From Methylobacterium gossipiicola (GTDB lineage: Bacteria > Pseudomonadota > Alphaproteobacteria > Rhizobiales > Beijerinckiaceae), in contig NZ_FOPM01000004.1 in NCBI RefSeq assembly GCF_900113485.1, forward strand, positions 183,150-247,149: a stretch of 64,000 nt of DNA. The letters are read 5' to 3'. A program made the position numbers and the translations under genes. The first letter of the stretch is position 1; each line of letters opens with the position of its first letter. Shown here piece after piece: positions 36,445-45,457 of this stretch. The notes beneath the pieces were generated by a model. It saw only the letters and a program-made list of their open reading frames with translations. It was not told where the DNA came from and did not search any database.

Positions 36445-37551
36445 ATGGGGATCGGGAATACCTTGGGGATCGAGGACACCTTGGCGGGCATCCGCGACGC
36501 CGACCTCCTCGCCGAGGTCGAGGCGGCGCGCGGTGGTTTCCTGTTCGCCACCATCGTGGAGACCATCCTGCACCGGCAGCGGGCGCGGGATGCCGAGGCC
36601 GCCGCGCGCGGGGCTGTGGCCGGGCGCCGTCAGGCCATGGGCCGCGATCAGCGCCGCCGCGACGCCGTGCGCGAAGTCATCGAGAACGAGCCCACGGGAC
36701 CGGAGAACCTCCAGCACATCCATTCCGTCCTGGCGCTCTGCGGCCTGCCCTACCGCGACCCCGGCGACGCCCGCGAATTCTTTCGGGAATACGGCAAGAA
36801 TTCCCTCAGCCTCCTGGCGGGGCGTCTCAAGAACCCCGCCACGGGCGAGATGGAATTCCAGGGCCTGCCCTACGGTCCAAAGGCCCGCCTCGTGCTCCTC
36901 CACCTCTGCACGGAGGCCGTGCGCCAGCGCAGCCCCACGGTGGCGGTGGCCGACAGCCTGTCGGGCTTCATGAAGGAGATGGGGTTCGCCGTCACCGGCG
37001 GCGAGCGGGGCACCATCCGGCAGTTCAAGGAGCAGCTCGCCCGGCTTGCCGCCTGCACCCTGCAGATCGGCCTCTGGGACGGGGCGGGCAGCGCCAGCAC
37101 CCTCAACGTCCCGCCGTTCCGCCAGCTCGACCTGTGGCTGCCCCAGGGCGCCGACGGCGTGGTCTGGCAGAAGAGCGTCCAGTTCCACCAGGATTTCTAC
37201 GACAACCTCGTCCAGCACGCCCTGCCGGTGGACATCCGGGCGGCCCGCGCCTTCTCGGGCTCGGCGCGAAAACTCGACCTCTTGTTCTGGGTCGGCTACC
37301 GCCTGCGCGCCCTGCAACGGCCCCTGCGCCTCACCTGGGACAACCTGCACAAGCAGTTCGGGGCCGACAACGCCAGCATCCGCAGCTTCCGCCAGGCGTT
37401 CAAGGCCGATCTCGCCCACCTGCAGGAGGTGTTTCCGAAACTGCCGATTCGCCTCGACGACAACGGCATGCTGCTCCAGCCCGCCGATGCCGGCGCCCTG
37501 CTCATTCCCCCCCGCGTGACGAAGCCGGCTCGGAAGACGGCGGCCGCCTGA
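36445..37551 (+). CDS. repA: Plasmid-type replication initiator RepA
   Basis: The 368-residue protein matches the plasmid RepA_C family in its recognisable central block: LPYRDPGDAREFFREYGKNS, GLPYGPKARLVLLHLCTEAV, VADSLSGFMKEMGFAVTGGE, RGTIRQFKEQLARLAACTLQ. Two winged-helix-like regions are usual for such initiators and the C-terminal HKQFGADNASIRSFRQAFK looks like a DNA-recognition helix. The family initiates replication by binding iterons, and an iteron array lies 180-360 bases upstream. The ORF is intact. No parA/parB, relaxase or toxin-antitoxin genes are nearby, so it is an isolated replication module in chromosomal context. Confidence 0.82.
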   Translation: MGIGNTLGIEDTLAGIRDADLLAEVEAARGGFLFATIVETILHRQRARDAEAAARGAVAGRRQAMGRDQRRRDAVREVIENEPTGPENLQHIHSVLALCGLPYRDPGDAREFFREYGKNSLSLLAGRLKNPATGEMEFQGLPYGPKARLVLLHLCTEAVRQRSPTVAVADSLSGFMKEMGFAVTGGERGTIRQFKEQLARLAACTLQIGLWDGAGSASTLNVPPFRQLDLWLPQGADGVVWQKSVQFHQDFYDNLVQHALPVDIRAARAFSGSARKLDLLFWVGYRLRALQRPLRLTWDNLHKQFGADNASIRSFRQAFKADLAHLQEVFPKLPIRLDDNGMLLQPADAGALLIPPRVTKPARKTAAA

Positions 37552-37574
37552 GGAACACGGACCGTTGCTAGTGC

Positions 37575-37618
37575 GGAATATTCTGATAGAAATGCGTGAG
37601 ATGCATTTGGAATATTCC
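37575..37618. promoter_or_regulatory. Paired GGAATATTC sites upstream of the small winged-helix-like gene
   Basis: GGAATATTC (37575-37583) and the perfect palindrome GGAATATTCC (37609-37618) are spaced by 34 bases, about three helical turns. The second ends 10 bases before the ATG at 37629. This is a plausible pair of operator half-sites for autoregulation. The same decamer occurs in mazG at 35118-35127. Confidence 0.45.
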
Positions 37619-37628
37619 GGAGAGTTCC

Positions 37629-38096
37629 ATGTTCCCGAGCGAGGCCGCGGTCGAGGCGACCCTGGCCGACCTGCGGCGCCAGCGCGACGCCCTCGACCGG
37701 CAGATCGCCGATCACGCCCTCTACCTCGAACTCGGTCGCCGCCTCGGGGCCGGGTCCGTCGCAACGAAGGCGGCCGTCCCGGCTCCGTCCCCTGCGCCGC
37801 ATCCGGCTCCCGAGCCTGAGCCTGAGCCCGAGGCGCGCCCGGGCGAGGACATCGCCGCCGCCCGCCGCCACGGCCGCGCCCTCGTGGCCGCCGCCGTCGA
37901 GATCCTGCACGAGGCCGGGCGGCCCCTGCATGCCGGCGAGATCCTGCCCGGCCTGACGGCGCGGGGCTTCGAGCTGCCCGGCCACGATGCGATCGCCGCC
38001 CTCAACACCCGCCTGTGGAAGCGCTCCGGCCCCGGCGGCCCGCTGCGCCGCCTCGGCGACGCCGTCTACGCCCCCGCGGAGGAGGATCCCGCGTAA
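37629..38096 (+). CDS. Small winged-helix-like protein adjacent to repA
   Basis: The 155-residue product has an N-terminal helical segment (EAAVEATLADLRRQRDALDR, coiled-coil-like) and a proline/glutamate-rich linker (PAPEPEPEPEARPGED). Its C-terminal domain, ALVAAAVEILHEAGRPLHAG with EILPGLTARGFELPG, IAALNTRLWKRS and GDAVYAP, resembles the HARE/winged-helix fold of RNA polymerase delta and restriction-linked proteins. The function is unknown. ATG 37629 follows GGAGAG; an in-frame ATG at 37596 would include the palindromic site. Its position after repA suggests it belongs to the same mobile replicon. Confidence 0.6.
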   Translation: MFPSEAAVEATLADLRRQRDALDRQIADHALYLELGRRLGAGSVATKAAVPAPSPAPHPAPEPEPEPEARPGEDIAAARRHGRALVAAAVEILHEAGRPLHAGEILPGLTARGFELPGHDAIAALNTRLWKRSGPGGPLRRLGDAVYAPAEEDPA

Positions 38097-38100
38097 CGGG

Positions 38101-38200
38101 ATTCCGAAGGGGTGACCCCTTCGGCGGGTGTCGGGCTGAGCCCGACGAAGACCCCAGGGCTCTGCCCTGGACCCGCGAAGGGATGATCCCTTCGAACCCT
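38101..38200. repeat. Four-hairpin intergenic repeat, copy B
   Basis: The same orientation and order of stems as copy A: CCGAAGGGG/CCCCTTCGG, GTCGGGC/GCCCGAC, CCAGGGC/GCCCTGG, CGAAGGGATGATCCCTTCG. It fills the gap between the plasmid-type regulator gene and the xoxF stop. Copies A and B flank the mazG-oriV-repA block in direct orientation. Confidence 0.85.
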
Positions 38201-38203
38201 GAC

Positions 38204-40003
38204 TCAGTCCGGTAGGGCGAATACCGTGAGTTGGCCGCCCAGGGCCGTGTAGCTCGAGAGCGCCGCGTAGCCGCCCACGGCGCCGGCCCCGTCATGCGGG
38301 TCGGTGAGGCCGGCGGCGAGTCCGATGCCGGCCCAGCCGCCCACACCGGAGAGCACCGCCACGTATTGCCGGCCCTTATGGGTATAGGTGGTGACGTTGC
38401 CGACGATGCCGGACGGGGTCTTGAAGCGGTAGAGTTCCCGGCCGGTCCGGGCGTCGACGGCCTTCAGATAGCCTTCGAGGGTTCCGTAGAACACCACGTC
38501 TCCGGCGGTGGCGAGCACCCCCGACCACACGGAGAACGGCTCCGGGATCGACCAGACGGTTCGTCCGCGCGCCCCGTCCCAGGCCAGGAGGGCGCCCGTC
38601 CGGGTCTCGCCCGGCGGCGGCTCCAGGCCGACGGTGGCGCCGACATACGGCATGCCCGTGGCGTAGGTGACCCGGAACGGCTCGTAGGTCATGCAGATGC
38701 GGTTGGTCGGCACGTAGAACAGCCGGGTTTTCGGCGAATAGGCCGCCGGCTGCTGGTTCTTCGCCCCGATGGCGCCGGGGCAGATCCCCGCCGTGGTCTC
38801 GTCCTCGCCCGCCATCTCGGGGGCGTAGCGCGGGTCGAGGACGGGCCGACCGTAGGTGTTCGAATTCTTGTCGAGGTCGATCCGGGTCGCCCAGTTCACC
38901 GCCGGGTCGAACTTCTCGGCGGCGAGGAGTTCGCCCGTCGCGCGATCCAGCGTGTAGGCGAAGCCGTTGCGATCGAAATGGGTGAGGAGCGGGCGCGCCC
39001 GTCCGTCCACCACCCCCTCCGTCAGGATCATCTCGTTGACGCCGTCGTAGTCCCACTGGTCGTGGGGCGTCATCTGGTAGAGCCAGCGCGCCCGGCCGGT
39101 ATCGGGATCGCGGGCGACGATGGACTGGGCCCAGCGGTTGTCGCCGGGGCGCTGGGCCGGGTTCCAGGTCGAGGGGTTGCCGGTGCCGTAATACACGAGG
39201 TTGAGCTTGGGATCGTAGGCGTACCAGCCCCAGGTGCAGCCGCCGCCGGTCTTCCATTGGTCGCCCTCCCACGAGGCGAGGGAGGAGTCCCGGCCGACGG
39301 GCTTGCCGAGGGTGGTGGTGGTCTGCGGGTCGACGAGCATGTCGGCGTCCGGCCCCATGGAGTAGGCGCGCCAGAGGCGCCGGCCCGTCTTCGCATCGTA
39401 GGCCGTGAGGTGGCAGCGCACCCCGAATTCGCCGCCCGAGATGCCCACCAGGATCTTGTCCTTCACGGGCAGCACCGTGGCGGTGTTGGTCTCGCCGCGC
39501 GCCGGGTCGCCGTTCTTCACCGTCCAGTTCACCCGGCCGGTGGCGGCGTCGAGGGACACCAGGGTGGTGTCGGCCTGGTGCAGCAGGATCGCCCCGTCGG
39601 CGTAGGCGAGGCCGCGATTGACGGTGTCGCAGCACAGCATGGCGAGGACGGAGGCGTCCTGCTTCGGTTCGTAGCGCCACAGGATGCGCCCGTCATGGTC
39701 GAGGTCGAGGGCCGTGACGATGTTGGGGAACGGCGTGTGGACGTACATCACCGAGCCGACCACCAGGGGGGCGCCCTCGTGGCCGCGCAGGACCCCCGTG
39801 GAGAAGGTCCAGGCCACCCGCAGGCGTCCGACATTTTCGGCCGTGATGGCGTCGAGGGGCGAATAACGGGTGTTGGCGGCGTCGAGGGTCTGGAGTACCG
39901 GCCCGGCGGGGGGCGTTTCCGCATCCTGACTCCGCGCGAGGGACGGGCCCGCCGCGAGGAGGAGCGCCGCGAGGGCGAGGGGGGATGAGAGGGGACGACG
40001 CAT
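38204..40003 (-). CDS. xoxF: Lanthanide-dependent PQQ methanol dehydrogenase, XoxF type
   Basis: This periplasmic quinoprotein oxidises methanol (and other alcohols or aldehydes) with PQQ. The 599-residue protein has a signal peptide (residues 1-25), the vicinal disulfide CC at 124-125, and the ring-stacking/metal region. Predicted metal ligands are Glu192 (GGEFG), Asn276 (GNPSTWN), Asp318 and Asp320 in WDYDG. The second aspartate of DYD is the hallmark of lanthanide-binding XoxF/ExaF enzymes; calcium-dependent MxaF has alanine there. Tryptophan-docking motifs such as [17 protein letters not shown] also match XoxF. No xoxG cytochrome, xoxJ or pqq genes are adjacent. Confidence 0.9.
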   Translation of the reverse strand: MRRPLSSPLALAALLLAAGPSLARSQDAETPPAGPVLQTLDAANTRYSPLDAITAENVGRLRVAWTFSTGVLRGHEGAPLVVGSVMYVHTPFPNIVTALDLDHDGRILWRYEPKQDASVLAMLCCDTVNRGLAYADGAILLHQADTTLVSLDAATGRVNWTVKNGDPARGETNTATVLPVKDKILVGISGGEFGVRCHLTAYDAKTGRRLWRAYSMGPDADMLVDPQTTTTLGKPVGRDSSLASWEGDQWKTGGGCTWGWYAYDPKLNLVYYGTGNPSTWNPAQRPGDNRWAQSIVARDPDTGRARWLYQMTPHDQWDYDGVNEMILTEGVVDGRARPLLTHFDRNGFAYTLDRATGELLAAEKFDPAVNWATRIDLDKNSNTYGRPVLDPRYAPEMAGEDETTAGICPGAIGAKNQQPAAYSPKTRLFYVPTNRICMTYEPFRVTYATGMPYVGATVGLEPPPGETRTGALLAWDGARGRTVWSIPEPFSVWSGVLATAGDVVFYGTLEGYLKAVDARTGRELYRFKTPSGIVGNVTTYTHKGRQYVAVLSGVGGWAGIGLAAGLTDPHDGAGAVGGYAALSSYTALGGQLTVFALPD

Positions 40004-40061
40004 GGGAACGACCTCGGGTGCGGGCCGGGTCTAGGCCGGTTCGCGCCTCGACGCCAAGGCG

Positions 40062-41984
40062 TTACCGGTCGGTTGCCTCCACCGGGGCCGCATCGTGGCG
40101 CAGGAGAGGGAAGTAGGCCCGCACCGCCCGCTCGCTGCCCGCCCGCGACAGGTGGCCGGTGTCGAGGAACAGGTCGGTGCCCTCGGCGCGGTAGCGGCAC
40201 AGGGCGCCGTCGCAGAAGGTCGGCAGGGGGTCGATGAAGCCGGCGCCGGCCGAGAGGCGGCGGATGGCCGGGTCGTCTACCCGGGCGAACCACGCCGCCG
40301 AGCCGTCGGGCCGGGCGCCGGCATCGCGGGCGCTCAGCACCGCCACGTCGAAGGCGAAGAGCGGCGAGGGACCGATCACCGAGACGGAGACCCCCAGGGC
40401 CGCGAGGCGCGCGAGGGTGTCGGGCAGGCCCGCGAGGGTCCGGGCGGAGAGGAGATCCCAGCGGGCGGCCAGGACCACGTGCGTCACGCCGTAGGCGCGG
40501 ATCACGTCGAAGGCGTGGGCATTGAAATCCCCGCAGCCGGGCTTCGCCCGCGAGCGGTAGGCGAGGAGCGGCGGGCAGCCCGCGAAGGTGTATTGCAGGA
40601 CCGCGTGGGTGAGGGCCGGGGCATTGCGCACGAGGCCCGGCACGTAGTGGGCGGCGTAGGAATCGCCCCACAGGAGCGCGGTCGCTGGCCGATCCCCGCC
40701 GATGCGGCATTCGGGTCCGGCCCAGTCGGCGAAGCGGCCGTTCTCGAGGAAGCAGCGCCCGCCCTTCCAGCCCTCGCGCTCGAGGGCGGCCAGGGCCCCC
40801 GGCTGCACGCCGGGGAAGCGCGACGGAAAGCCGTCCGTGACAACGCCGGCGAAGCCGAGGCCCCCGAGGCCGGCGAGAAGCGCCGCCGTGGCGGCGAAGA
40901 GCGGTCGGCGGTCGGCGGCGGGTCCCCGGGGCGGATGCCGCAGCGGGGTCTCGATCCAGCGCCAGGCGGCGTAGGCGAGGGCGAAGCAGAGGGCGATGAC
41001 GCCGACCACCTCCCACCCGGCCGGGTCGCGCAACAGGGCGTAGCGGGTGAACACCACCACGGGCCAGTGCACCATGTAGAGGGCGTAGGACAGGCGCCCG
41101 ATTCCGGTGCAGGGCGGCAGGGACAGCAGCCGGCCCACGAGGGTCCCGGCCCCACCACCACCGGCGGCGACGATCAGGCCGGCCCCGAGGCAGGGCGGCA
41201 GGGCGGCGAGCCCCGGAAACGGGGTCGCCTCGTCATAGGTGAAGATCGCCACGGCGATGAGCCCGAGGCCGCCCGCCGCCATGGCTTCGCGCAGGATGCG
41301 CGAAGCCGCCCATCCAGATGAAATGGCTTCGCGCAGGATGCGCGGAGCCGCCCATCCGGACGGGAAGGCCAGGAGGGCGCCGACCAGCAGTTCCCAGGCC
41401 CGGCTCGGCAGGAGGTAGAAGTTGGCGCCGGGCGCCGTGTCGGTGAGGGCGACGCTCAACGCCAGGGAGGCGAGGAGGGCGACGATGAGGCCGCCCACCG
41501 CGAGGCCGCGCGCCCGCGCCAGCAGCAGCGGCAGGGCCACCGGGATGACGAGGTAGTATTGCTCCTCGACGGAGAGGGACCAGAGGTGCAGGAGGGGCCG
41601 GGTCTGGGCCTCGACGTCGAAGTAGCCGGCGCTCTTCCAGAAGAAGACGTTGGCGGAAAACACCGAGGCCGCCGCCACGCTGCGGGCGAAGTCGTCCAGG
41701 GCGGCGGGCAGCAGGAACACCCACGCGAGGGCGTAGGTGGCGAGGATCGTGGCCACCAGCATCGGCAGGATGCGGCGGATGCGGCGTTCGTAGAATCGCG
41801 CGACGGAGAACCGGCCCGCCGCCACGTCGGCGAGGATGCCCCGGGTGATGACGTAGCCCGAGATCACGAAGAACACGTCGACGCCGACGAAGCCGCCGGA
41901 GGGGCCCGGCACGCCGGCATGGAAGAACAGCACCACGAGGACCGCGAGTGCGCGCAGGCCGTCGATGTCCGGACGATAGGTCAT
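40062..41984 (-). CDS. Acyltransferase family 3 with SGNH domain (OafA/YrhL type)
   Basis: This membrane O-acyltransferase modifies cell-surface glycans. The 640-residue protein starts YRPDIDGLRALAVLVVLFFH, then VGVDVFFVISGYVITRGIL and FYERRIRRILP, has ten or so membrane helices with HLWSLSVEEQYYLVIPVALP, and ends in a periplasmic SGNH esterase-like domain (LLWGDSYAAHYVPG carries GDS; DTGHLSRAGS gives the D-x-x-H). An in-frame duplication (14 residues, twice) is inserted at about residues 207-234; see the repeat entry. The ATG at 41984 gives the family N-terminus. Confidence 0.88.
   Translation of the reverse strand: MTYRPDIDGLRALAVLVVLFFHAGVPGPSGGFVGVDVFFVISGYVITRGILADVAAGRFSVARFYERRIRRILPMLVATILATYALAWVFLLPAALDDFARSVAAASVFSANVFFWKSAGYFDVEAQTRPLLHLWSLSVEEQYYLVIPVALPLLLARARGLAVGGLIVALLASLALSVALTDTAPGANFYLLPSRAWELLVGALLAFPSGWAAPRILREAISSGWAASRILREAMAAGGLGLIAVAIFTYDEATPFPGLAALPPCLGAGLIVAAGGGGAGTLVGRLLSLPPCTGIGRLSYALYMVHWPVVVFTRYALLRDPAGWEVVGVIALCFALAYAAWRWIETPLRHPPRGPAADRRPLFAATAALLAGLGGLGFAGVVTDGFPSRFPGVQPGALAALEREGWKGGRCFLENGRFADWAGPECRIGGDRPATALLWGDSYAAHYVPGLVRNAPALTHAVLQYTFAGCPPLLAYRSRAKPGCGDFNAHAFDVIRAYGVTHVVLAARWDLLSARTLAGLPDTLARLAALGVSVSVIGPSPLFAFDVAVLSARDAGARPDGSAAWFARVDDPAIRRLSAGAGFIDPLPTFCDGALCRYRAEGTDLFLDTGHLSRAGSERAVRAYFPLLRHDAAPVEATDR
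41281..41364. repeat. Tandem 42-bp palindromic units inside the acyltransferase gene
   Basis: Two 42-bp units (41281-41322 and 41323-41364) are nearly identical. Each contains a stem-loop GGCTTCGCGCA-GGA-TGCGCGAAGCC, perfect in the first unit and with one mismatch in the second. Because 42 is a multiple of three, the units stay in frame and encode two copies of a SGWAA-x-RILREA peptide between membrane segments. Confidence 0.85.
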
Positions 41985-42052
41985 GGGTGGAGAGCCGTAC
42001 GGATCGCGGACATGTCGGGGCGGGAATCTGCCGAGGGAAATCTGCTGCGTCG

Positions 42053-43237
42053 TCAGGCCGACGGCAGGGCGGTGGCCGCCTGCCGCCGGGCGCGGGGGCG
42101 CAGGAGGCGTCGGCGCGCCGGTTCCTCGACCCGAAGGTGCACGGCGGTGGCGGCCGCGAGGGACAGGAGCGCGGCGAGGCCGACGACGAGCCAGGGGAGA
42201 CCGGCGAGGCGACCGCCGAGGAGGATCCGGTCGAGGCTCGACACCAGGGCGTAGACTGGCACGTGCAGGAGATAGAGCGCGAAGGAGATGCGGCCGAGGA
42301 ACTCGAACCACCCGGCGGTCAGGGGACCGGAGCGGATCTGAGCGCCGGCCAGGATCACGGGGGCCCAGACGAGGGCGGTCAGACCGTTATGCATGAGCAC
42401 TTCGGGGATCGCCTCGACGTTTCCCACGAGGAAAGCCGCCGCGACGCCGGCCCCGGTCAGGAGCGACCAGACGGGCAGGCGCACCCGGCGCCACAGGGCG
42501 AACAGGAGCAGGCCGGCCACGAATTCGGGCAGGCGCAGGAGGGGATTGTACTTGATCGCCTGCGACAGGAGGTTCGCCGCATCCGTGGTCGGCGCGATGA
42601 GGGACAGGCCGGGGGCGTAAAGGGCCCAGGCCAGGATCGCGAGGGTGACGCCGACGGCCCAGGCCGTGAGGGTCACCAGCGCCGTCGCCCCCGGCCGCCG
42701 CAGGACGAGGGGCAGGAGCAGGGGGAACGCGGCGTAGAAGAACAGTTCCGTCGACACCGACCAGCTCGGGCAATCGAGGGCGCAGGCCGCGCCCGGCACC
42801 CAGGCGTGGAGGCCGAGCGGCGCCAGCACGGCGCTCGCGGCCATCAGGGTCTGGAGCGGAGGCACCGTCTTCAGGGTCCAGGCGACGAACGACGGCAGGC
42901 CGATGGCGAGGGCGAGGAGGTACACCGGATAGACCCGCGCGATCCGGGCCCGCAGGAAACGGGCGAGGGCCGGGCGCTCCGACAGGTCCACCCGCTGATA
43001 GTTGTAGGCGAGGATGAAGCCCGAGAGCAGGAAGAAGAACGTCACCCCCGAATAGCCGAGGAAGATCGCGTTGGGCATCGCCGCGCGGCTGAGTTCGTAC
43101 CCGGCGAAATGGAACGCGAGGACGTAGGCCGCCGCGAGGAAGCGCAGGGAAGTGAGGGCCGGAAGCGGCTCCACCGCCGGATGGGGGCCGGCGGGCGCGG
43201 GACGATCCATGTCGGAGGGGCTCACGGCGGGGCTCAC
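42053..43237 (-). CDS. Acyltransferase family 3 membrane protein
   Basis: The 394-residue polytopic protein has LTSLRFLAAAYVLAFHFAGY (the R/H motif of the family), SGVTFFFLLSGFILAYNYQR, FLRARIARVYPVYLLALAIG and CPSWSVSTELFFYAAFP. It would O-acylate exopolysaccharide, lipopolysaccharide or a similar glycan. Unlike its neighbour it has no SGNH domain. The GTG at 43237 is preferred: it overlaps the preceding gene's stop (GTGA) and has GGGGAGGA six bases upstream. ATG 43210 is the conventional alternative. Confidence 0.85.
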   Translation of the reverse strand: MSPAVSPSDMDRPAPAGPHPAVEPLPALTSLRFLAAAYVLAFHFAGYELSRAAMPNAIFLGYSGVTFFFLLSGFILAYNYQRVDLSERPALARFLRARIARVYPVYLLALAIGLPSFVAWTLKTVPPLQTLMAASAVLAPLGLHAWVPGAACALDCPSWSVSTELFFYAAFPLLLPLVLRRPGATALVTLTAWAVGVTLAILAWALYAPGLSLIAPTTDAANLLSQAIKYNPLLRLPEFVAGLLLFALWRRVRLPVWSLLTGAGVAAAFLVGNVEAIPEVLMHNGLTALVWAPVILAGAQIRSGPLTAGWFEFLGRISFALYLLHVPVYALVSSLDRILLGGRLAGLPWLVVGLAALLSLAAATAVHLRVEEPARRRLLRPRARRQAATALPSA

Positions 43238-44559
43238 GGCCGGTCCTCCCCACCCGCGATCACCCGCGCCCGCGCGAGATAGCGCAGGCCCAGCACCGAG
43301 ACGACGAGGAGGAAATAGAGGCCGTTGGTGGCCTGATAGAACACCGATTCGAACACCGCGACGAGGATGGCGAACAGCCACAGGCGCAGGAACAGCATCG
43401 CAAGGGGATCGAGGCGGCGCCCCGCCGACCGGGACTGCAGGTCGGTCACCGGGGCCCAGACGAGCCACCACGCCGTGAGGGCGAGGCCGACGAGGCCGGA
43501 TTCGAGGGCGGTGTTGAGGTAGCCGTCATGGGCGTCTGTGGCCCGGTTGACCCAGGTCGCCGCGTCGGCGCCGCCGCCGTAGAACACGCTTTCCCAGAAG
43601 GCACCGTAGCCGTAGCCGGCGATGGGCCGCCTGGCGATGTTGTCGGCGGCGAACGCCCAGATCTCCGTCCGACCCGTGAAGGTCGGGTCGCTGGCGACGT
43701 TCGCCACGAAGGCGCCGACCTGCGGCACGAGGACCGAACCCACCGTGAGCGTCAGGAGGACGCACAAGGGGACGAGGAGCACGAGGCGCCGCCAGAGGGT
43801 CGCCCCGGACAGGGTGCAGAGCCAGGTCAGCACCAGCACGGCGGGCGCGATGGCCACGGAAGTCTTGGCCTTGGTGAACACGAGGAAGATCGCGGCGGCC
43901 ACAGCCAGGAGAATGCCCAGCACCCGCTGGCCCATGCCGGCCCAGAACAGGCCGATGAACACGAACGCCCCCATGGCGGCGCCCGCCGCGTTCTTGTGCG
44001 GGTAGAGGCCGCGCCAGCTGCCGGCGTGTTCGGGCTCGATGATGTCCAGGGCCGTGTGCATGGCGCGCTCGGGCACGAGCACGAGGCCGAGATAGCTCAG
44101 CGCCACGATGCCGAGGGTGGTGGCGCCCAGCACCGTGGCGAACTGGCGCGTGTCCCGCGCCGCCAGGAGGAAAGCCACGGCGGCGGCCGTCATGATCACG
44201 AGGGAGACGAGGCGGCGGGCCGAGACCAGGGGCTCGATGGAGAGCCCCGTCGAGACGGCGAGCCAGGCGAGCATGAGGAGGACCGGCAGACTGGCCAGCG
44301 GCCGCAGGGCCGCCCGGCCCCGGGCGACCAGGATGGTGCCGGCGACACCGCCCATGATCAGGAACAGGATCTGGTTGCCGAGGTTGCCGCCCGCCCCCGA
44401 GGCGGCGTTCTCGGGCGCGGTGCCGTCGTGGAACGGGTTGGCACCGACCAGCATCACGAGGAGGATCGTCGCCATGGCGACGACGCGCAAGGCATCGGTC
44501 CCTTGGGTATGCAGGGGCACCGGTGTCGGAGGAGTGGCGACTCCCGTGGTCATCGACAT
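43234..44559 (-). CDS. O-antigen ligase / polymerase family protein
   Basis: The 441-residue inner-membrane protein has about ten hydrophobic helices and the Wzy_C/WaaL-type periplasmic loop with FTGRTEIWAFAADNIARRPI, GYGYGAFW and DAHDGYLNTALESGLVG, including the conserved histidine. Such proteins ligate or polymerise polyprenyl-linked glycans. It leads a presumed minus-strand set with the two acyltransferases, suggesting a small exopolysaccharide or O-antigen modification locus. Substrate is unknown. Confidence 0.85.
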   Translation of the reverse strand: MSMTTGVATPPTPVPLHTQGTDALRVVAMATILLVMLVGANPFHDGTAPENAASGAGGNLGNQILFLIMGGVAGTILVARGRAALRPLASLPVLLMLAWLAVSTGLSIEPLVSARRLVSLVIMTAAAVAFLLAARDTRQFATVLGATTLGIVALSYLGLVLVPERAMHTALDIIEPEHAGSWRGLYPHKNAAGAAMGAFVFIGLFWAGMGQRVLGILLAVAAAIFLVFTKAKTSVAIAPAVLVLTWLCTLSGATLWRRLVLLVPLCVLLTLTVGSVLVPQVGAFVANVASDPTFTGRTEIWAFAADNIARRPIAGYGYGAFWESVFYGGGADAATWVNRATDAHDGYLNTALESGLVGLALTAWWLVWAPVTDLQSRSAGRRLDPLAMLFLRLWLFAILVAVFESVFYQATNGLYFLLVVSVLGLRYLARARVIAGGEDRP

Positions 44560-44697
44560 GCCAACTCCCGCGCACCGGCGCCGGGGACGGCCCCCCGGGG
44601 ATCATCGAATGAGGATCATCGCACCCTAGCGCGATCCGCTGTTGCGATCCTGTGCGCAGAATACTTGAGAACCTGCAAAGACTCGGGGAAAGCCCGA

Positions 44698-45399
44698 TCA
44701 GACGTCGGCGCCCCAGGGCTCCGGCCGAACTCCGGTGATCGCCTGGACCAGGGCCTCGCGGGCCGCCCGGGAGGCGGCGAGGCGCGCCCGCGCGGCGGCG
44801 TGGACGGGCGCCGCCGCCGTGGCGGGCGTGCCGGCGTCGAAGGGCGGGGCGGGGGCGTATTCGAGGCCGAGCTGGATCGCCTCCGCCTGCGCCCGCCCGA
44901 CGAGGTCCTCGGCGAGCGCCAGGGCGAAGTCGATGCCCGCCGTGATGCCGCCGCCCGTGACGAGGTTGCCGTCCCGCACCACCCGCTCGGACACCGGCGT
45001 CGCCCCGAAGGCGGCGAGAAGGTCGAGGGAAGCCCAGTGCGTCGTGGCGCGCCGGCCCCGGAGCAGGCCGGCGGCCCCCAGCACCAGGGCGCCCGTGCAG
45101 ACGGAGGTGACGAAGCGCGCCGTCGCCGCACGCTCGCGCACGAAGGCGAGCCCCTCCCGATCCGTCATCAGGGCGTTCACCCCGACGCCGCCGGGCACGC
45201 ACAGGACGTCGAGGGCCGGGCAGTCCGCCATCCGCACCGTCGGGGTCAGCACGAGCCCCGTGGCGCTCGCGATGGGATCGAGATGGGCGGCGACGAGGTG
45301 GACCGTGGCTCCCGGAATCATCGCGAACACCTCGTAGGGGGCGGTGAGGTCGAGCTGCTGCACGTTGGGAAAGGTCAGAAGACCGATCTGGAGGCTCAT
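44698..45399 (-). CDS. DJ-1/PfpI family protein, isonitrile-hydratase-like
   Basis: The 233-residue cytoplasmic protein starts MSLQIGLLTFPNVQQLDLTA and carries LDVLCVPGGVGVNALM and TSVCTGALVLGAAGLLRGRR, with the nucleophile cysteine in SVCTGA, then ATTHWASLDLLAAFG and GGGITAGIDFALALAEDLVG. This is the isonitrile hydratase (InhA) branch of DJ-1/PfpI. It lacks an AraC domain. It is transcribed divergently from a GlxA-type regulator, with 58 bases between the starts. Confidence 0.82.
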   Translation of the reverse strand: MSLQIGLLTFPNVQQLDLTAPYEVFAMIPGATVHLVAAHLDPIASATGLVLTPTVRMADCPALDVLCVPGGVGVNALMTDREGLAFVRERAATARFVTSVCTGALVLGAAGLLRGRRATTHWASLDLLAAFGATPVSERVVRDGNLVTGGGITAGIDFALALAEDLVGRAQAEAIQLGLEYAPAPPFDAGTPATAAAPVHAAARARLAASRAAREALVQAITGVRPEPWGADV

Positions 45400-45457
45400 G
45401 GGGCGATCCCTGGCTGCATGGACAGGGACGATCATATCGGGGCAGTCTGCGGCCGGA

